The translations under genes were made by a program, and so were the position numbers. The notes under the pieces are model-generated. The model did not search any database. It saw only the letters and a list, made by a program, of their open reading frames with translations, and was not told the origin of the DNA. A stretch of DNA of 63,871 bases from Pandoraea sp. ASV26 (GTDB lineage Bacteria > Pseudomonadota > Gammaproteobacteria > Burkholderiales > Burkholderiaceae), in assembly GCF_016428915.1 (NCBI RefSeq), contig NZ_JAELTP010000021.1:1-63871 (forward strand). The letters are read 5' to 3'. Below, one piece after another: positions 10,065-19,827 of the stretch (positions are counted from its first letter, which is position 1; each line of letters starts with the position of its first letter).

Positions 10065-10931
10065 TTACCCGTGGCTTCCCGGACGACGGCTCAGATCATC
10101 GAGCACCTGACGAATCGCGTCGGCGTCTTCCGCATCGGGACGCTTGCCCAGATAGCTCTCGAGATCGTCCTGCGCCGGGCGAACCAGACCGAGACGCGCA
10201 TAAGCCAGCCCGCGATCGCGCGTCTCCGCCGGCTGATCGGGCAAGAGCAGCACCATACGTTCCTGCACCGCGAGCAAACGCTCCCATCGCTCGCTCTGCG
10301 TGTAGATCGCCCGCAGATTGCGCAGCATCCGGGCGAGGATTTCGCGCGGCGTGGCCGGTTCCAGGAACGGATGCAGCAGCGCCCACAGCGCCAGCTCCTG
10401 AATCGGCTCGGCGCTTTCGTCGCGATAGTGCTTCAGATACGGCTCGACCATCTCGAGCAGCCGTTGCGGCGAGAGCGAGTGGCCCGAGATCGGGTCGATG
10501 ACGACATCGCCAGCCGGCACAGCAAGCCTGAGCAGGAAATGCCCCGGGAACGACAGGCCACGCAACGGCAAGCCGATCTGATGACCGATTTCCATGCAGA
10601 GCACGGCCAACGAGATGGGAATACCGCGACGCCGATCCAGCACGATATGCAGGTGGCTGTTGTCCGGGTCGTAATAGTCGTTCTGATTGACGGTGAAGCC
10701 GAGTTCGCGAAAGAAGAAGTGGTCGAGCAGTTGAAGCTTCTGCAGCGGCCCGGCATCCGTCGGCAGGCGCTTGGCCAGCCGCGCGGCAAGCGCATCGATC
10801 TGGGTCAGCGTGTCCTGCACGTCGAGATCCGGATAGGCGTCTTGCGCGATGGCGATGGCCGCCTCGGTAAGCGGCAGCCCGTCGTCGGACGCAACCAGTG
10901 CAGCAAAGTAGTCGAGAAATCGATTCGCCAT
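10065..10931 (-). CDS. SirB1 family protein (transglutaminase-like fold plus TPR tail)
   Basis: 288-residue cytoplasmic protein of the SirB1 family. The central region has the transglutaminase-like segment: NDYYDPDNSHLHIVLDRRRGIPISLAVLC, then GLPLRGLSFPGHFLLR and DPISGH. The C-terminal part is TPR-like (WERLLAVQERMVLLLP... RDRGLAYARLGL). Its biochemical role is not established. It lies downstream of murJ on the same strand with about 46 bp between them, so the two may be co-transcribed. Confidence 0.85.
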   Translation of the reverse strand: MANRFLDYFAALVASDDGLPLTEAAIAIAQDAYPDLDVQDTLTQIDALAARLAKRLPTDAGPLQKLQLLDHFFFRELGFTVNQNDYYDPDNSHLHIVLDRRRGIPISLAVLCMEIGHQIGLPLRGLSFPGHFLLRLAVPAGDVVIDPISGHSLSPQRLLEMVEPYLKHYRDESAEPIQELALWALLHPFLEPATPREILARMLRNLRAIYTQSERWERLLAVQERMVLLLPDQPAETRDRGLAYARLGLVRPAQDDLESYLGKRPDAEDADAIRQVLDDLSRRPGSHG

Positions 10932-10977
10932 GCGGTATCCGTGGGTTCCGCCGTGTCACTGGCCCGCGAGTGGAGCG

Positions 10978-12528
10978 TTAGCGCGTGCGACGACGGAAGA
11001 ACGAGAAATTGAAACCCATGAGGAATAATGCCCCGAAATACACCACGGCGCATAGGACCAGGCTTGCGCCAAGCAGGGCAATCCGCGCGAATGGCCGTGC
11101 ACCAAGCGCCACCCAGTCGAAACTCTGGGTGAACCACAGCAGCACGCCCGCCAGAATCAGGCACGCGGCGAGCAATTGCACGAAGAACAGACGCCAGCCC
11201 GGTGCCGGCCGATAGATGCCCCGCTTGTACAGCCCGGCGAACAGCAGCGCAGCGTTCATGCACGCCCCGACGCCAATCGACAGCGACAGTCCGGCATGGG
11301 CGAACCAGCGCACGAAGAGCAGGTTCGAGAGCTGCGTGGCGATGAGTACGACGATGGCAATCTTCACCGGCGTCTTGATGTCCTGCTTGGCATAGAAGCC
11401 CGGCGCCAGAATCTTGATGAGAATCAGCCCGACCAGCCCCACGCCGTAGGCGGTAAGTGCATGCGCCGTCATCGTGACGTCGGTCGCATCGAAACGGCCA
11501 TATTGATAGAGCGTGGCGGTCAGCGGCTCGGCGTAGACAAAGAGCCCGACGGCGCTCGGCATGGCGAGCAGGAACGTCAGACGCAGTCCCCAGTCCAGCA
11601 GCGCGGAATACTCCGCGGCGTCGCCGTCCGCATGGGCACGCGACAGGCTCGGGAGCAGGATCGTGCCGAGCGCCACGCCCAGCAGCGCAGTCGGAAACTC
11701 CATCAACCGGTCGGCATAGGCCAGCCAGGACACGCTGCCCTGCGCCAGTCGCGACGCGATGTTCGTATTGATGATCAGGCTCACCTGCGCCACCGACACC
11801 GCAAGCGTGGCCGGCACCATCTTCGCCAGCACCCGCTTCACCCCGGCATTACGCAGTGCCGCGGCCACATTGATCGTGATGCGCGGCAGCATGCCGATTC
11901 GCGCGAGCGCCGGGAGCTGGACAACCAGTTGCAACACACCGCCAACGATCACGGCGTAGGCCAGCGCGTAGACCGGCGTCTCCAGATGCGGCGCAACCCA
12001 CAGCGACGCAATGATCGAGCTGACGTTGAGCAGCACCGGCGCGAACGCGGGCATCGAGAACTGACGCCAGGTATTGAGCACCCCGGCGGCGAGCGTCGTA
12101 ATCGAGATCAGGGTGATGTAGGGGAACATCACGCGGGTCATGAATACGGCGGCGTCGAACGTGCCGTTCTCGTGCGCGAGGCCCGTCGCGACGGCGTAGA
12201 CAACCGCCGACGCCCCAAGCACGCCGGCAATGGTGATCGACAGCAAGACCCAGAACAGCACCGTCGTGACCGAATCGACGAGGGTTTTCGTCTCTTCTTC
12301 ACTACGCTGTGATTTGAATTCGGCCAGAATTGGCACGAATGCCTGCGAAAACGCCCCTTCGGCAGACAGGCGGCGCAGCAGATTGGGAATGCGGAACGCG
12401 ACGTTATAGGCATCGGTCATGGGACCGGCGCCAAACATGCGCGCGATAAGAATTTCACGGACCAGGCCGGTGATGCGCGAAAGCATCGTAAAACCGCTGA
12501 CCGTAGCGAGAGCTTTGAGCAAATTCAT
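10978..12528 (-). CDS. murJ: lipid II flippase MurJ
   Basis: Integral membrane flippase moving lipid II across the inner membrane for peptidoglycan synthesis (MOP superfamily). I chose ATG 12528, which starts [21 protein letters not shown], the conserved MurJ N-terminus, and gives 516 residues. An upstream ATG at 12633 would add 35 unrelated residues and run through the promoter. The protein is hydrophobic throughout with about 14 predicted helices; [21 protein letters not shown] is the typical motif after TM2. Divergent from rpsT. Confidence 0.95.
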   Translation of the reverse strand: MNLLKALATVSGFTMLSRITGLVREILIARMFGAGPMTDAYNVAFRIPNLLRRLSAEGAFSQAFVPILAEFKSQRSEEETKTLVDSVTTVLFWVLLSITIAGVLGASAVVYAVATGLAHENGTFDAAVFMTRVMFPYITLISITTLAAGVLNTWRQFSMPAFAPVLLNVSSIIASLWVAPHLETPVYALAYAVIVGGVLQLVVQLPALARIGMLPRITINVAAALRNAGVKRVLAKMVPATLAVSVAQVSLIINTNIASRLAQGSVSWLAYADRLMEFPTALLGVALGTILLPSLSRAHADGDAAEYSALLDWGLRLTFLLAMPSAVGLFVYAEPLTATLYQYGRFDATDVTMTAHALTAYGVGLVGLILIKILAPGFYAKQDIKTPVKIAIVVLIATQLSNLLFVRWFAHAGLSLSIGVGACMNAALLFAGLYKRGIYRPAPGWRLFFVQLLAACLILAGVLLWFTQSFDWVALGARPFARIALLGASLVLCAVVYFGALFLMGFNFSFFRRRTR

Positions 12529-12537
12529 GTTGCGCGT

Positions 12538-12543
12538 ATTATA
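12538..12543 (-). promoter_or_regulatory. -10 box of murJ, nine nt before the start codon
   Basis: TATAAT on the minus strand is separated from the murJ ATG by only 9 nt, so the transcript would have a leader of a few nt. No Shine-Dalgarno is present. Confidence 0.5.
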
Positions 12544-12566
12544 CGCACAGCATTGCAGCAAAGAAG

Positions 12567-12596
12567 TTGCAATTTCCGTTGGCCTTCGGCTATAAT
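12567..12596 (+). promoter_or_regulatory. promoter of rpsT
   Basis: TTGCAA, an 18-nt spacer and a perfect TATAAT precede a roughly 105-nt leader ahead of rpsT. Confidence 0.65.
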
Positions 12597-12707
12597 CGAC
12601 GGTTTCGAAGTCAATGGATTGCTTCCTGGCCACCGTGTCTCCCAGGGAGCCGAGCCAAACTGCATAGAAGCCGCATCAGGCGGAGCAATTCAAGGAATTC
12701 ACCGAAC

Positions 12708-12980
12708 ATGGCAAATACAGCACAAGCACGCAAGCGCGCGCGTCAAACCGTTAAGATCAACGCTCACAACTCGGCGCTGCGTTCGCGCCTGCGCACGGCT
12801 GTGAAGGCTGTCCGCAAGGCCATCGCCACTGGCGACCAAGCCGCTGCGAAGGAAGTTCTGCGCACGTCGGCCAAGACGATCGACATCATCGCTGACAAGA
12901 AGATCGTTCACAAGAACACCGCTGCTCGCCAAAAGAGCCGCCTGTCGGCCGCCATCAAGGCGATGTCGGCTGCTGCCTAA
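12708..12980 (+). CDS. rpsT: 30S ribosomal protein S20
   Basis: 90-residue basic protein binding 16S rRNA in the small subunit. [13 protein letters not shown] at the N-terminus and the [17 protein letters not shown] helix are characteristic. The start at 12708 gives the standard length. Divergent from murJ, an arrangement common in Burkholderiales. It is monocistronic with a strong terminator. Confidence 0.98.
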   Translation: MANTAQARKRARQTVKINAHNSALRSRLRTAVKAVRKAIATGDQAAAKEVLRTSAKTIDIIADKKIVHKNTAARQKSRLSAAIKAMSAAA

Positions 12981-13041
12981 GACAGCGCAAGCTGCTAGGC
13001 AGAACAAGTTGCTTGCCGGTTCCGACTACGGTCGGGACACT

Positions 13042-13069
13042 AAAAAGCCCGCTTTATGCGGGCTTTTTT
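13042..13069. terminator. rpsT terminator, also usable by the convergent porin-like gene
   Basis: AAAAAGCCCGC / GCGGGCTTTTT stem with a TTTAT loop, T-rich on both strands' 3' sides. Confidence 0.88.
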
Positions 13070-13121
13070 CTTTGGCTTATCTCTTTCTTTAGCCTTTCTC
13101 TTTTATACGTGCGCCAATCGA

Positions 13122-13766
13122 TCAAAACGCGTAGACAAGGCCGACACGAACCCCGTGCGTATTGCTAATACCCCATTCTTCACTCGGCTTCCCGGGCTTA
13201 GCCAGCTTCGTGTTGATGTATTGGTACTGGCCCCGCACATGAACCGCGTTCGTGACGCGATACGTCACCCCCGCGCCCACGGCAGGGCGGACTTTGAACG
13301 CCTTATTGTTGGCCGCCGAATCCGCACGGTACGACACACCGAAAAGTCCCACCGAACCGAATAGCTCGAATCGATCCGACACCGGATAGATGCCGAGCAC
13401 TGCAAGACGGAACCCCTGCATCCGCACGTTTCTCGTGCTCGTGCCCCGCCCCGCCGTTCCTTCTGCATTCTGGCGCTCGACCCAATGGCTGCCGGCACGG
13501 CCCAGATAGGAGTAGCCCAGCTCAAAGCCGAGATGCGATCCTGAACGGTAGCCGACACCGAATTCGCCGCCGGAAGGTAGCGTCAGATTGTCTCCCGTCT
13601 GCGCCCATTGGCCGACCGTCGGCTTGCCACCGCCTGCATGTGCCACATTGGCGCTTAAATCACCGTAAAGGTAGGCGCCCGTGTTAGCCGATACGCCGGC
13701 CGACATACCCATCAGGCATAACGATCCCAGTAGACCCTTTGCCGCGCTGAACATTGCTTGCTTCAT
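13122..13766 (-). CDS. small outer-membrane beta-barrel protein (OmpA/OmpW-like fold)
   Basis: 214-residue exported protein with a signal peptide (MKQAMFSAAKGLLGSLCLMG...SAGVSA) and alternating hydrophobic strands (GEFGVGYRSG, LGFELGYSYLG, FRLAVLGIYP, GVRVGLVYAF). It ends in a C-terminal Phe, the mark of BAM-inserted barrels. Eight strands are plausible from length. I chose ATG 13766, with GGAG 10 nt upstream, over 13787. The precise family and any ligand are unknown. Confidence 0.75.
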   Translation of the reverse strand: MKQAMFSAAKGLLGSLCLMGMSAGVSANTGAYLYGDLSANVAHAGGGKPTVGQWAQTGDNLTLPSGGEFGVGYRSGSHLGFELGYSYLGRAGSHWVERQNAEGTAGRGTSTRNVRMQGFRLAVLGIYPVSDRFELFGSVGLFGVSYRADSAANNKAFKVRPAVGAGVTYRVTNAVHVRGQYQYINTKLAKPGKPSEEWGISNTHGVRVGLVYAF

Positions 13767-14055
13767 CAATCTGTTTCTCCAGTTCACTTAAGTCATCCGG
13801 CCGACGAAGTCGCTCCGTACGAAACAGCTTGATGCAAGAGAGAATTGTTGAATGTAAGCGTGTTCACATAAGCGCCAAGGAAATGGCTCATTTTCCCTGC
13901 ACCCCAGTCGTGGCGGGGCTCTGCGGTCATCGACGAGCCCACCTCCGCGTCGCCAAAACCGTGGCAGCGTCGCGTCGCAACAACACATGGGCGACTCTTG
14001 AGAGACGGCGGGGGAGAACTTCAGAACGCTGGGGGAGGAGGTCGAACGCGCGACA

Positions 14056-14085
14056 GTGAGTCGGGGCCAAAGGCCCGGCACTCAC
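14056..14085 (-). other. hairpin downstream of the DUF3579 gene
   Basis: GTGAG...GGGCC-AAA-GGCCC...CTCAC forms an interrupted stem-loop about 28 nt past the DUF3579 stop. There is no T tract, so it may be a weak terminator or RNA 3' end. The rest of the 346-bp gap 13767-14112 shows nothing gene-like. Confidence 0.35.
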
Positions 14086-14112
14086 GTCAGGCCGGAAAAC
14101 GGCCAAGGGGGA

Positions 14113-14436
14113 TTACTTGACGGCGGGGACGAAGCAGGCTTCGGTCAACTGCAAATCGTTGTCACGGGCGAAATTCATCACGAAATCGAAAGCCATCGGC
14201 TCGATGTCGCGCAGTCGCTCGTCAACCACGACGCATTTGATGTCACCCACCATAATCGGGCGCACATAGGGGGAGTACTGCATGTATGCGTTCGGGCCGG
14301 TATCGCTTCGGCCGCAGAACGACACGGCGCCGCACAGACGTTCGGCCCAATCGCTCGGCCTGAACTTCTTGCCACCCCGGGTGAGCCCCTGGATGAAATA
14401 CTCGCGCGCGGAAACCTGGTCGGTCATATCGCTCAA
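14113..14436 (-). CDS. DUF3579 domain-containing protein
   Basis: 107-residue soluble protein (MSDMTDQVSAREYFIQGLTR...) matching the DUF3579 family as I remember it, including the FRPSDWAERLCG and VRPIMVGDIKCVVVDERL segments. The family is restricted to betaproteobacteria and relatives and typically lies beside argF, as here in divergent orientation. Function is unknown; it has no transmembrane segment and no recognisable catalytic motif. The neighbourhood hints at a link with arginine metabolism but proves nothing. Confidence 0.8.
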   Translation of the reverse strand: MSDMTDQVSAREYFIQGLTRGGKKFRPSDWAERLCGAVSFCGRSDTGPNAYMQYSPYVRPIMVGDIKCVVVDERLRDIEPMAFDFVMNFARDNDLQLTEACFVPAVK

Positions 14437-14494
14437 TCACCTCAAAAAACACCTGGACGGCCATACCGCGGGTAGCGCAGCCGACAGAGACAGT

Positions 14495-14500
14495 ATTATA
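14495..14500 (-). promoter_or_regulatory. -10 box of the DUF3579 gene in an AT-rich patch
   Basis: TATAAT on the minus strand lies about 60 nt before the DUF3579 start, within a patch of alternating A and T (14494-14510). The remaining argF upstream region to 14779 has a short T8 run and a GCCTG...CAGGC hairpin (about 14681-14698) but no clear -35/-10 pair. Confidence 0.45.
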
Positions 14501-14779
14501 TCTTATATAAGACTCAAACCCGTCCCCCGCCATTGCTGCAGATGTTTTTTTCGGTCTTGCCAGCCATTTCCAGCTGTGCAGCAGCGGGCTCGATCATACG
14601 CTTTTCGTGTGACGACAAAACGATTTGGTAGACTAGGGGCCGTCCCCCTCAAGCCAGCAACCGGTAGAACACCTTCACGAGCCTGCCCGGGGGACAGGCC
14701 TCAAGGCTTGTTCGTCGTGCCGCAAGCGAGCGAGTTCCCTTCGAATTCCCGCGATATCGGCCTCAAGTAGAACATCCAA

Positions 14780-15706
14780 ATGACCACCGCCAAACCCATC
14801 AAGCATTACCTTCAGTTCTCGGACCTGACGCTCGACGAGTATGACTACGTGCTCGAGCGCACTCGCATCCTCAAGAAGAAATTCAAGAACTACGAGACCT
14901 ATCACCCGCTGCACGACCGCACGCTGGCGATGATTTTCGAGAAGAGCTCGACTCGCACGCGTCTGTCGTTTGAAGCCGGGATTCACCAACTGGGTGGCCA
15001 CGCCGTGTTCCTGAACACGCGCGACACGCAGCTCGGCCGCGGTGAGCCGATCGAAGATGCCGCACAGGTGATCTCGCGCATGACCGACATCATCATGATC
15101 CGGACGTTCGGCCAGGAGATCATCGAGCGCTTCGCGCAACACTCGCGCGTGCCCGTCATCAACGGCCTGACCAACGAGTACCACCCGTGTCAGGTGCTGG
15201 CGGACATCTTCACGTATTACGAGCACCGCGGCCCGATCAAGGGCAAGACCGTGACGTGGATCGGCGACGCCAACAACATGTCGTACACGTGGATTCAGGC
15301 CGCCGAGATCTTCGGCTTCCAGGTCAACGTGTCGACGCCGCCGGGCTACCGCCTCGATCAGGCGATGGTGGCCGAATCGAGCCGTCCGTTCGTGCGAGAG
15401 TTCGACGACCCGCGCGAAGCCTGCGAAGGCGCCGACCTCGTGTCGACCGACGTCTGGACGAGCATGGGCTACGAAGCGGAAAACGAGGCCCGTAAGGCGG
15501 CTTTCGCGCAATGGTGCGTGAACGCCGATCTCATGCAACGCGCCAAGCCGGACGCCTTGTTCATGCACTGCCTGCCGGCTCACCGTGGCGAAGAAGTGTC
15601 GGCCGACGTGATCGACGGTCCGCAAAGCGTCGTGTGGGACGAAGCCGAGAACCGTCTGCACGTGCAGAAGGCGCTCATGGAGTACCTGATGCTGGGCCGC
15701 GTGTAA
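14780..15706 (+). CDS. argF: ornithine carbamoyltransferase
   Basis: Forms citrulline from ornithine and carbamoyl phosphate in arginine biosynthesis. 308 residues. The carbamoyl-phosphate site STRTR appears as KSSTRTRLSFE. The ornithine loop residues (WTSMGYE) and the HCLPAHRGEEV motif with catalytic Cys are all present. It appears monocistronic, followed by a long hairpin. Confidence 0.97.
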   Translation: MTTAKPIKHYLQFSDLTLDEYDYVLERTRILKKKFKNYETYHPLHDRTLAMIFEKSSTRTRLSFEAGIHQLGGHAVFLNTRDTQLGRGEPIEDAAQVISRMTDIIMIRTFGQEIIERFAQHSRVPVINGLTNEYHPCQVLADIFTYYEHRGPIKGKTVTWIGDANNMSYTWIQAAEIFGFQVNVSTPPGYRLDQAMVAESSRPFVREFDDPREACEGADLVSTDVWTSMGYEAENEARKAAFAQWCVNADLMQRAKPDALFMHCLPAHRGEEVSADVIDGPQSVVWDEAENRLHVQKALMEYLMLGRV

Positions 15707-15723
15707 TACCGCAGCCCCGACAA

Positions 15724-15753
15724 CGCCCGGACTGACACCATGTCATCCGGGCG
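15724..15753 (+). terminator. probable argF transcript-end hairpin
   Basis: CGCCCGGA-c-TGACA / TGTCA-TCCGGGCG forms a 13-bp stem with one bulged C and a CCA loop, 18 nt after the argF stop. It lacks a T tract, so it may be a 3'-stabilising stem rather than a true intrinsic terminator. Confidence 0.5.
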
Positions 15754-15966
15754 GCATCACAGGGATCACAGGCATCCGGCATGCCTGCACCGCCCCCGCG
15801 TCACACGCGCTCGCCCCCTTCCCTCCCCGCGCGCCCCTGCGCGCTGCATCGTCATCGCCCATCGCGATTCACGTTCCGCTATCATCGCTGACGCGCCGCC
15901 ATCGCTCGTTGACGCGCGTTTCATGGCGATAAGACGCAGTCCGGGACGTCCATCAGAACATTTCGC

Positions 15967-16008
15967 AATTTGCACCATATTAGGGCAAATTCGTTGTGCA
16001 TCGCACAA
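15967..16008 (+). promoter_or_regulatory. two adjacent inverted repeats upstream of ppnP
   Basis: AATTTGC-N11-GCAAATT (15967-15991) is followed almost directly by TTGTGC-ATC-GCACAA (15994-16008). The 419-bp gap 15707-16125 otherwise holds the argF hairpin and no gene. The repeats look like regulator sites or stem-loops in the ppnP leader. Confidence 0.45.
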
Positions 16009-16125
16009 AAGTGCGCCGGATAGCCGTCTGAAACGTGCTAGCATGAATTCACGCTTGTCCCGTTGAGGGCTGGCATTTCGCTCCTACATCGCGACTTTCC
16101 GTCGCATTCGACACCGCATTCGGTC

Positions 16126-16449
16126 ATGACGCAAAACGCAACGCAGTTCGACAACGTTTCCGTAATCAAGCGCGCCAACACTTATTTCGACGGCAAGTGC
16201 GTTTCGCACACCGTGTTGTTCCCGGACGGTACGCGCAAGACGCTGGGGGTGATCTTCCCGGCCACGCTTCAGTTCGGCACCGATGCCCCCGAAATCATGG
16301 AAGTCACGGGCGGCCGTTGCCGCATCCGTCTGGCCGGTCAGACCGAGTGGCAGGAATATGCTGCCGGTCAGCAGTTCTCCGTGCCGGGCAATAGCAAGTT
16401 CGATATCGAGGTCGTGGAGACGCTCGATTACGTTTGCCACTACGGCTAA
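16126..16449 (+). CDS. ppnP: pyrimidine/purine nucleoside phosphorylase
   Basis: 107-residue cupin-fold protein of the PpnP (YaiE, DUF1255) family. PpnP cleaves ribonucleosides with phosphate into base and ribose 1-phosphate. ATG 16126 gives the normal length. Family segments [36 protein letters not shown] and [13 protein letters not shown] are all present. No SD is obvious. The patatin gene follows on the same strand. Confidence 0.9.
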   Translation: MTQNATQFDNVSVIKRANTYFDGKCVSHTVLFPDGTRKTLGVIFPATLQFGTDAPEIMEVTGGRCRIRLAGQTEWQEYAAGQQFSVPGNSKFDIEVVETLDYVCHYG

Positions 16450-16536
16450 CCGACTGGCCAGCATCGCGACGGCGTGGAACCTTCCGCGCCATCGCCCTCT
16501 CGGCCGGTTCAGCGCGGCCCGGCGCCGCTACTTACT

Positions 16537-18006
16537 ATGTCGCGTCTGCCCCCCGAATCCGCCGACAATGCTGCCGGTGACACGTCCGCCCTCCCCTCCC
16601 ACGATGCACCTGTCGGCGAGCGGTCCACTTTTCCCCCTTCTCTGACGCACAATGGCGACGCCACGCCAGTGAGCACGGCAAACGGCACGAGCACCGATCT
16701 CGAGCCGACCGATGTGCCGCTGCTTCCGCCCGATGGCCTCACCCGGCCGGCACGCACCGGCAAGGCTTCCCAAAAAACCGCCACACCTCGCGCACGCAAG
16801 CGTACCCCTGACGGTGACGGTACGGACATCGCCGCGAGAGGCAGCGCAGATGCGTCAGACGAGTCAGACGGCTCAGCCGGCGCAGGTTCGCGCGCGCCCG
16901 CCAAGTCCACGAAATCCCCCCGCAGTCGCCGCGGCAACCCGAAGCGAAAAGGCATCGATCTGGGCCTGCAAGGGGGTGGCGCGCACGGCGCCTACACGTG
17001 GGGGGTGCTCGACAAACTGCTCGAAGACGGACGCCTCGAGTTCGAAGGCATCAGTGGCGCCTCCGCCGGGACGATGAATGCCGTTGTACTCGCGCACGGC
17101 TTGCTCGACCGCCCGGGCGTCGATCCGCGCGAGAAAGCGCGTGAGTCGTTGCACAGCTTCTGGCTCGGCGTGTCGCAGGCCGGCTCGTCGGCAACGGCCT
17201 GGGCGCAAACCGTCTTCAGTTGGCTCAACGGCCGTCCGACCGAGTACCCGGTCTGGCACGACTGGATGCAGAGCATGCAGCAATGGATGATGCCGTTCTC
17301 GCAGCCTCCGGCCGAAATCAATCCGCTGCGCACCGTGCTCGAAGCGCAGGTCGATTTCGAGCGTCTGCGCGAGAGCACGGCGACGCGTCTGTTCGTGTCG
17401 GCGACCAACATCCGCACCGGCAACATCCGTATCTTCCGCACGCACGAGATCACGCTCGACGTGGCGATGGCGTCGGCGTGCCTGCCGTGGCTGTTCAAAC
17501 CGGTGAAGATCGACGAAGACTTTTACTGGGACGGCGGCTATCTGGGGAATCCGCCGCTCTATCCGTTCTATTACGAGACCCTCACGAGCGACATCCTGAT
17601 CGTTCACATCAATCCGATCGAGCGCAAGGAAAAGCCGGTGCTGCCGGGGCAGATCATGAACCGCGTGAATGAAATCACGTTCAACGCGTCGCTCCAGCGC
17701 GAATTCCGCGCCATCTCGTTCGTGCACAAACTGCTCGACGAAGGATGGCTCAAGCCGGAGTACCGCAAGCGCCTGAAGTACCCGCTGATTCACTCGATTC
17801 GCGCTGACAAGGAGCTGTACGACCTGTCCTCGTCGACGAAATTCGTCACCGACTGGAATTTCCTCACGACGCTGCGCGACCGTGGCCGTGACGCGGCAAG
17901 CCGGTGGCTCGAGGCGCATTTCGCAGACGTCGGCGTACGCTCCACGGTCGATCTGCGGCGCGATTATTTGCACCGTCTGCCCGACGCCACGGCCATCAAA
18001 GCATGA
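16537..18006 (+). CDS. patatin-like phospholipase family protein
   Basis: About 489 residues. The first 135 or so are Pro/Ser/Thr-rich low-complexity sequence ending in a very basic patch ([13 protein letters not shown]). The patatin domain follows: oxyanion loop [14 protein letters not shown], nucleophile GASAG (GxSxG) and catalytic Asp in [15 protein letters not shown]. The Ser-Asp dyad predicts lipid acyl hydrolase activity. There is no signal peptide. The start is uncertain: GTG 16474 or ATG 16537, neither with a good SD. The 3' end overlaps murB by 11 bp in convergent orientation. Confidence 0.88.
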   Translation: MSRLPPESADNAAGDTSALPSHDAPVGERSTFPPSLTHNGDATPVSTANGTSTDLEPTDVPLLPPDGLTRPARTGKASQKTATPRARKRTPDGDGTDIAARGSADASDESDGSAGAGSRAPAKSTKSPRSRRGNPKRKGIDLGLQGGGAHGAYTWGVLDKLLEDGRLEFEGISGASAGTMNAVVLAHGLLDRPGVDPREKARESLHSFWLGVSQAGSSATAWAQTVFSWLNGRPTEYPVWHDWMQSMQQWMMPFSQPPAEINPLRTVLEAQVDFERLRESTATRLFVSATNIRTGNIRIFRTHEITLDVAMASACLPWLFKPVKIDEDFYWDGGYLGNPPLYPFYYETLTSDILIVHINPIERKEKPVLPGQIMNRVNEITFNASLQREFRAISFVHKLLDEGWLKPEYRKRLKYPLIHSIRADKELYDLSSSTKFVTDWNFLTTLRDRGRDAASRWLEAHFADVGVRSTVDLRRDYLHRLPDATAIKA

Positions 18007-19012
18007 GCGGCTCGGGTTCGAGCAAGACGCCGAAGCGCGCCTGCACGCTGGCCTGCACGGCACGCGCGAGCGCCACGACATCGGCGCCGCTCGCGCCGCC
18101 GCGATTCACGAGCACCAGCGCCTGACGCTCGTGCACGCCCGCCTGACCGAGCGACTTGCCGCGCCAGCCGCACTGATCGATCAGCCAGCCGGCGGCGACC
18201 TTCCAGGTGCCGTCCGACTGGGCGTAGCCGACCGTCTGCGGGAACCGCTCACGCAGTTCGGCAAACGTGAGCGCATCCACGACAGGATTCTTGAAGAAAC
18301 TGCCCGCGTTGCCGAGTTCGAGCGGATCGGGCAGCTTGCGGCGGCGAATGTCCACCACCGCATCGAAGATCTGGCGCGCGTCCGGCTGGTCGATGCCCGC
18401 CTCGGCGAGCGCGCGCGACACGTCCGCATACCCGGTGACGGGCGGCCACGGCTGCGGCAGCCGCAGCGTCACGGCCACGATGATGTAACGCCCGGGTTCG
18501 CGTTTGAACAGCGAATCGCGATAGCCGAACGCGCATGCCTCGCGCGTGAGCGTGACGAAGGTGCCCGTGGTCGTATCGAGGGCGCGCACCTCGGCAAAGC
18601 GCTCGGCCAGCTCCAGCCCGTAGGCACCGATGTTCTGGATCGGCGCGGCACCGAGCGTGCCCGGAATCAGGGCGAGGTTTTCCAGGCCGGGACAGTCCTG
18701 CGAGAGCGTCCAGTCGACGAATTCGTGCCATGGCTCGCCAGCGCCGCCGCGCACGTAGCGCGCATGCGCATCGTCGGCGAGCCGTTCGCGCCCGCGAATG
18801 GCCATGCGCAAGACAACCCCGTCGAAGTCACGCGTGAGCACCACGTTGCTGCCGCCGCCGAGCACCAAGCGCGGCAGGCCCGCCAGTTCCGGCATGGCAA
18901 GCGCCTCGACGAGCGATGCCTCGCTGTCGATCGTCACGACGAAGCGGGCCATGGCCGGCAGGCCGAAGGTATTGAGTTCGCGCAGACTGACGTCGCGTTG
19001 CAACTGGGGCAT
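17996..19012 (-). CDS. murB: UDP-N-acetylenolpyruvoylglucosamine reductase
   Basis: FAD- and NADPH-dependent reductase making UDP-MurNAc for peptidoglycan. 338 residues, type I MurB. The FAD motif [24 protein letters not shown] and the catalytic Ser in NAGSFFKNP are present, with [12 protein letters not shown] and the C-terminal [10 protein letters not shown]. The start at 19012 gives [18 protein letters not shown], typical of the family. It converges on the patatin gene with an 11-bp overlap. Confidence 0.95.
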   Translation of the reverse strand: MPQLQRDVSLRELNTFGLPAMARFVVTIDSEASLVEALAMPELAGLPRLVLGGGSNVVLTRDFDGVVLRMAIRGRERLADDAHARYVRGGAGEPWHEFVDWTLSQDCPGLENLALIPGTLGAAPIQNIGAYGLELAERFAEVRALDTTTGTFVTLTREACAFGYRDSLFKREPGRYIIVAVTLRLPQPWPPVTGYADVSRALAEAGIDQPDARQIFDAVVDIRRRKLPDPLELGNAGSFFKNPVVDALTFAELRERFPQTVGYAQSDGTWKVAAGWLIDQCGWRGKSLGQAGVHERQALVLVNRGGASGADVVALARAVQASVQARFGVLLEPEPLML

Positions 19013-19246
19013 GGAGTATGGAGAAGTCAGTGGGCGCCGCCGTGCCGGACATCCTCCGGAAGGGACGCAGGACCGACGGCTGAATTACAATGTCGGGCGA
19101 AAGAATTTTGCGCATCATTATACCGGCCGCGCGGCCGCACCCCGCGCCGTCGGGCAACCCCGGACAAACACGCTTGTCGCCGCCGGATCGACCCGGCATG
19201 CGCGGCGTGCCATTTTCACGAACCCTTTGCATTTCAGGAGAACCAG

Positions 19247-19732
19247 ATGCCATCGTTTGACGTGGTTAGCGAAGCCAACATGGTAGAGGTCAAGAACGCC
19301 GTCGAGCAGGCCAACAAGGAAATCTCGACGCGATTCGACTTCAAGGGATCGGACTCGCGCGTCGAGCACAAGGAGCAGGAGCTCACGCTCTACGCCGACG
19401 ACAACTTCAAGCTCGAACAAGTCACGCAGGTGCTCATCAGCAAGATGGCCAAGCGCAACGTGGACGTGCGCTTCCTCGACTACGGCAAGGTCGAGAAGAT
19501 CAGCGGCGACAAGGTCAAGCAGGTCGTCAAGGTGAAGAAGGGCGTCGAGGGCGACCTCGCCAAGAAGATCGTGCGTCTGATCAAGGACAGCAAGATGAAG
19601 GTGCAGGCGAGCATTCAGGGCGACAGCGTGCGTGTCTCGGGTGCCAAGCGCGACGACCTGCAAAGCGCCATGGCGCTGCTGCGCAAGGACGTCACCGACA
19701 CCCCGCTCGACTTCAACAACTTCCGCGACTGA
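19247..19732 (+). CDS. yajQ: YajQ family cyclic di-GMP-binding protein
   Basis: 161-residue protein with two ferredoxin-like domains ([15 protein letters not shown]... [19 protein letters not shown]). YajQ members bind nucleotides; the Xanthomonas homologue is a c-di-GMP effector. The start at 19247 has CAGGAG upstream. A possible -10 (TACAAT) is at 19086-19091. A much longer open frame in the same phase from 17882 is antisense to murB and not coding. Nearby c-di-GMP-related gene: the HD-GYP protein at 632, not adjacent. Confidence 0.95.
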   Translation: MPSFDVVSEANMVEVKNAVEQANKEISTRFDFKGSDSRVEHKEQELTLYADDNFKLEQVTQVLISKMAKRNVDVRFLDYGKVEKISGDKVKQVVKVKKGVEGDLAKKIVRLIKDSKMKVQASIQGDSVRVSGAKRDDLQSAMALLRKDVTDTPLDFNNFRD

Positions 19733-19748
19733 CACGCGCGGCAGGCAC

Positions 19749-19779
19749 AAAAAACCCGCAGACTCGCTGCGGGTTTTTT
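19749..19779. terminator. bidirectional terminator between yajQ and plsY
   Basis: A 13-bp stem (A6-CCCGCAG / CTGCGGG-T6) with a 5-nt loop. Confidence 0.88.
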
Positions 19780-19827
19780 ATTGTCCGAAGCCGGCACGAC
19801 GCAAGCCTACACGTCTGCCTGACGGCC

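Noticed and set aside
11176-12312. 378-aa open frame antisense to murJ
   Set aside because: Arg/Gln/His-rich composition typical of antisense reading of a hydrophobic protein gene.
17882-19246. 455-residue extension of yajQ in the same frame
   Set aside because: It runs antisense through murB, and yajQ has its own SD and standard N-terminus at 19247.
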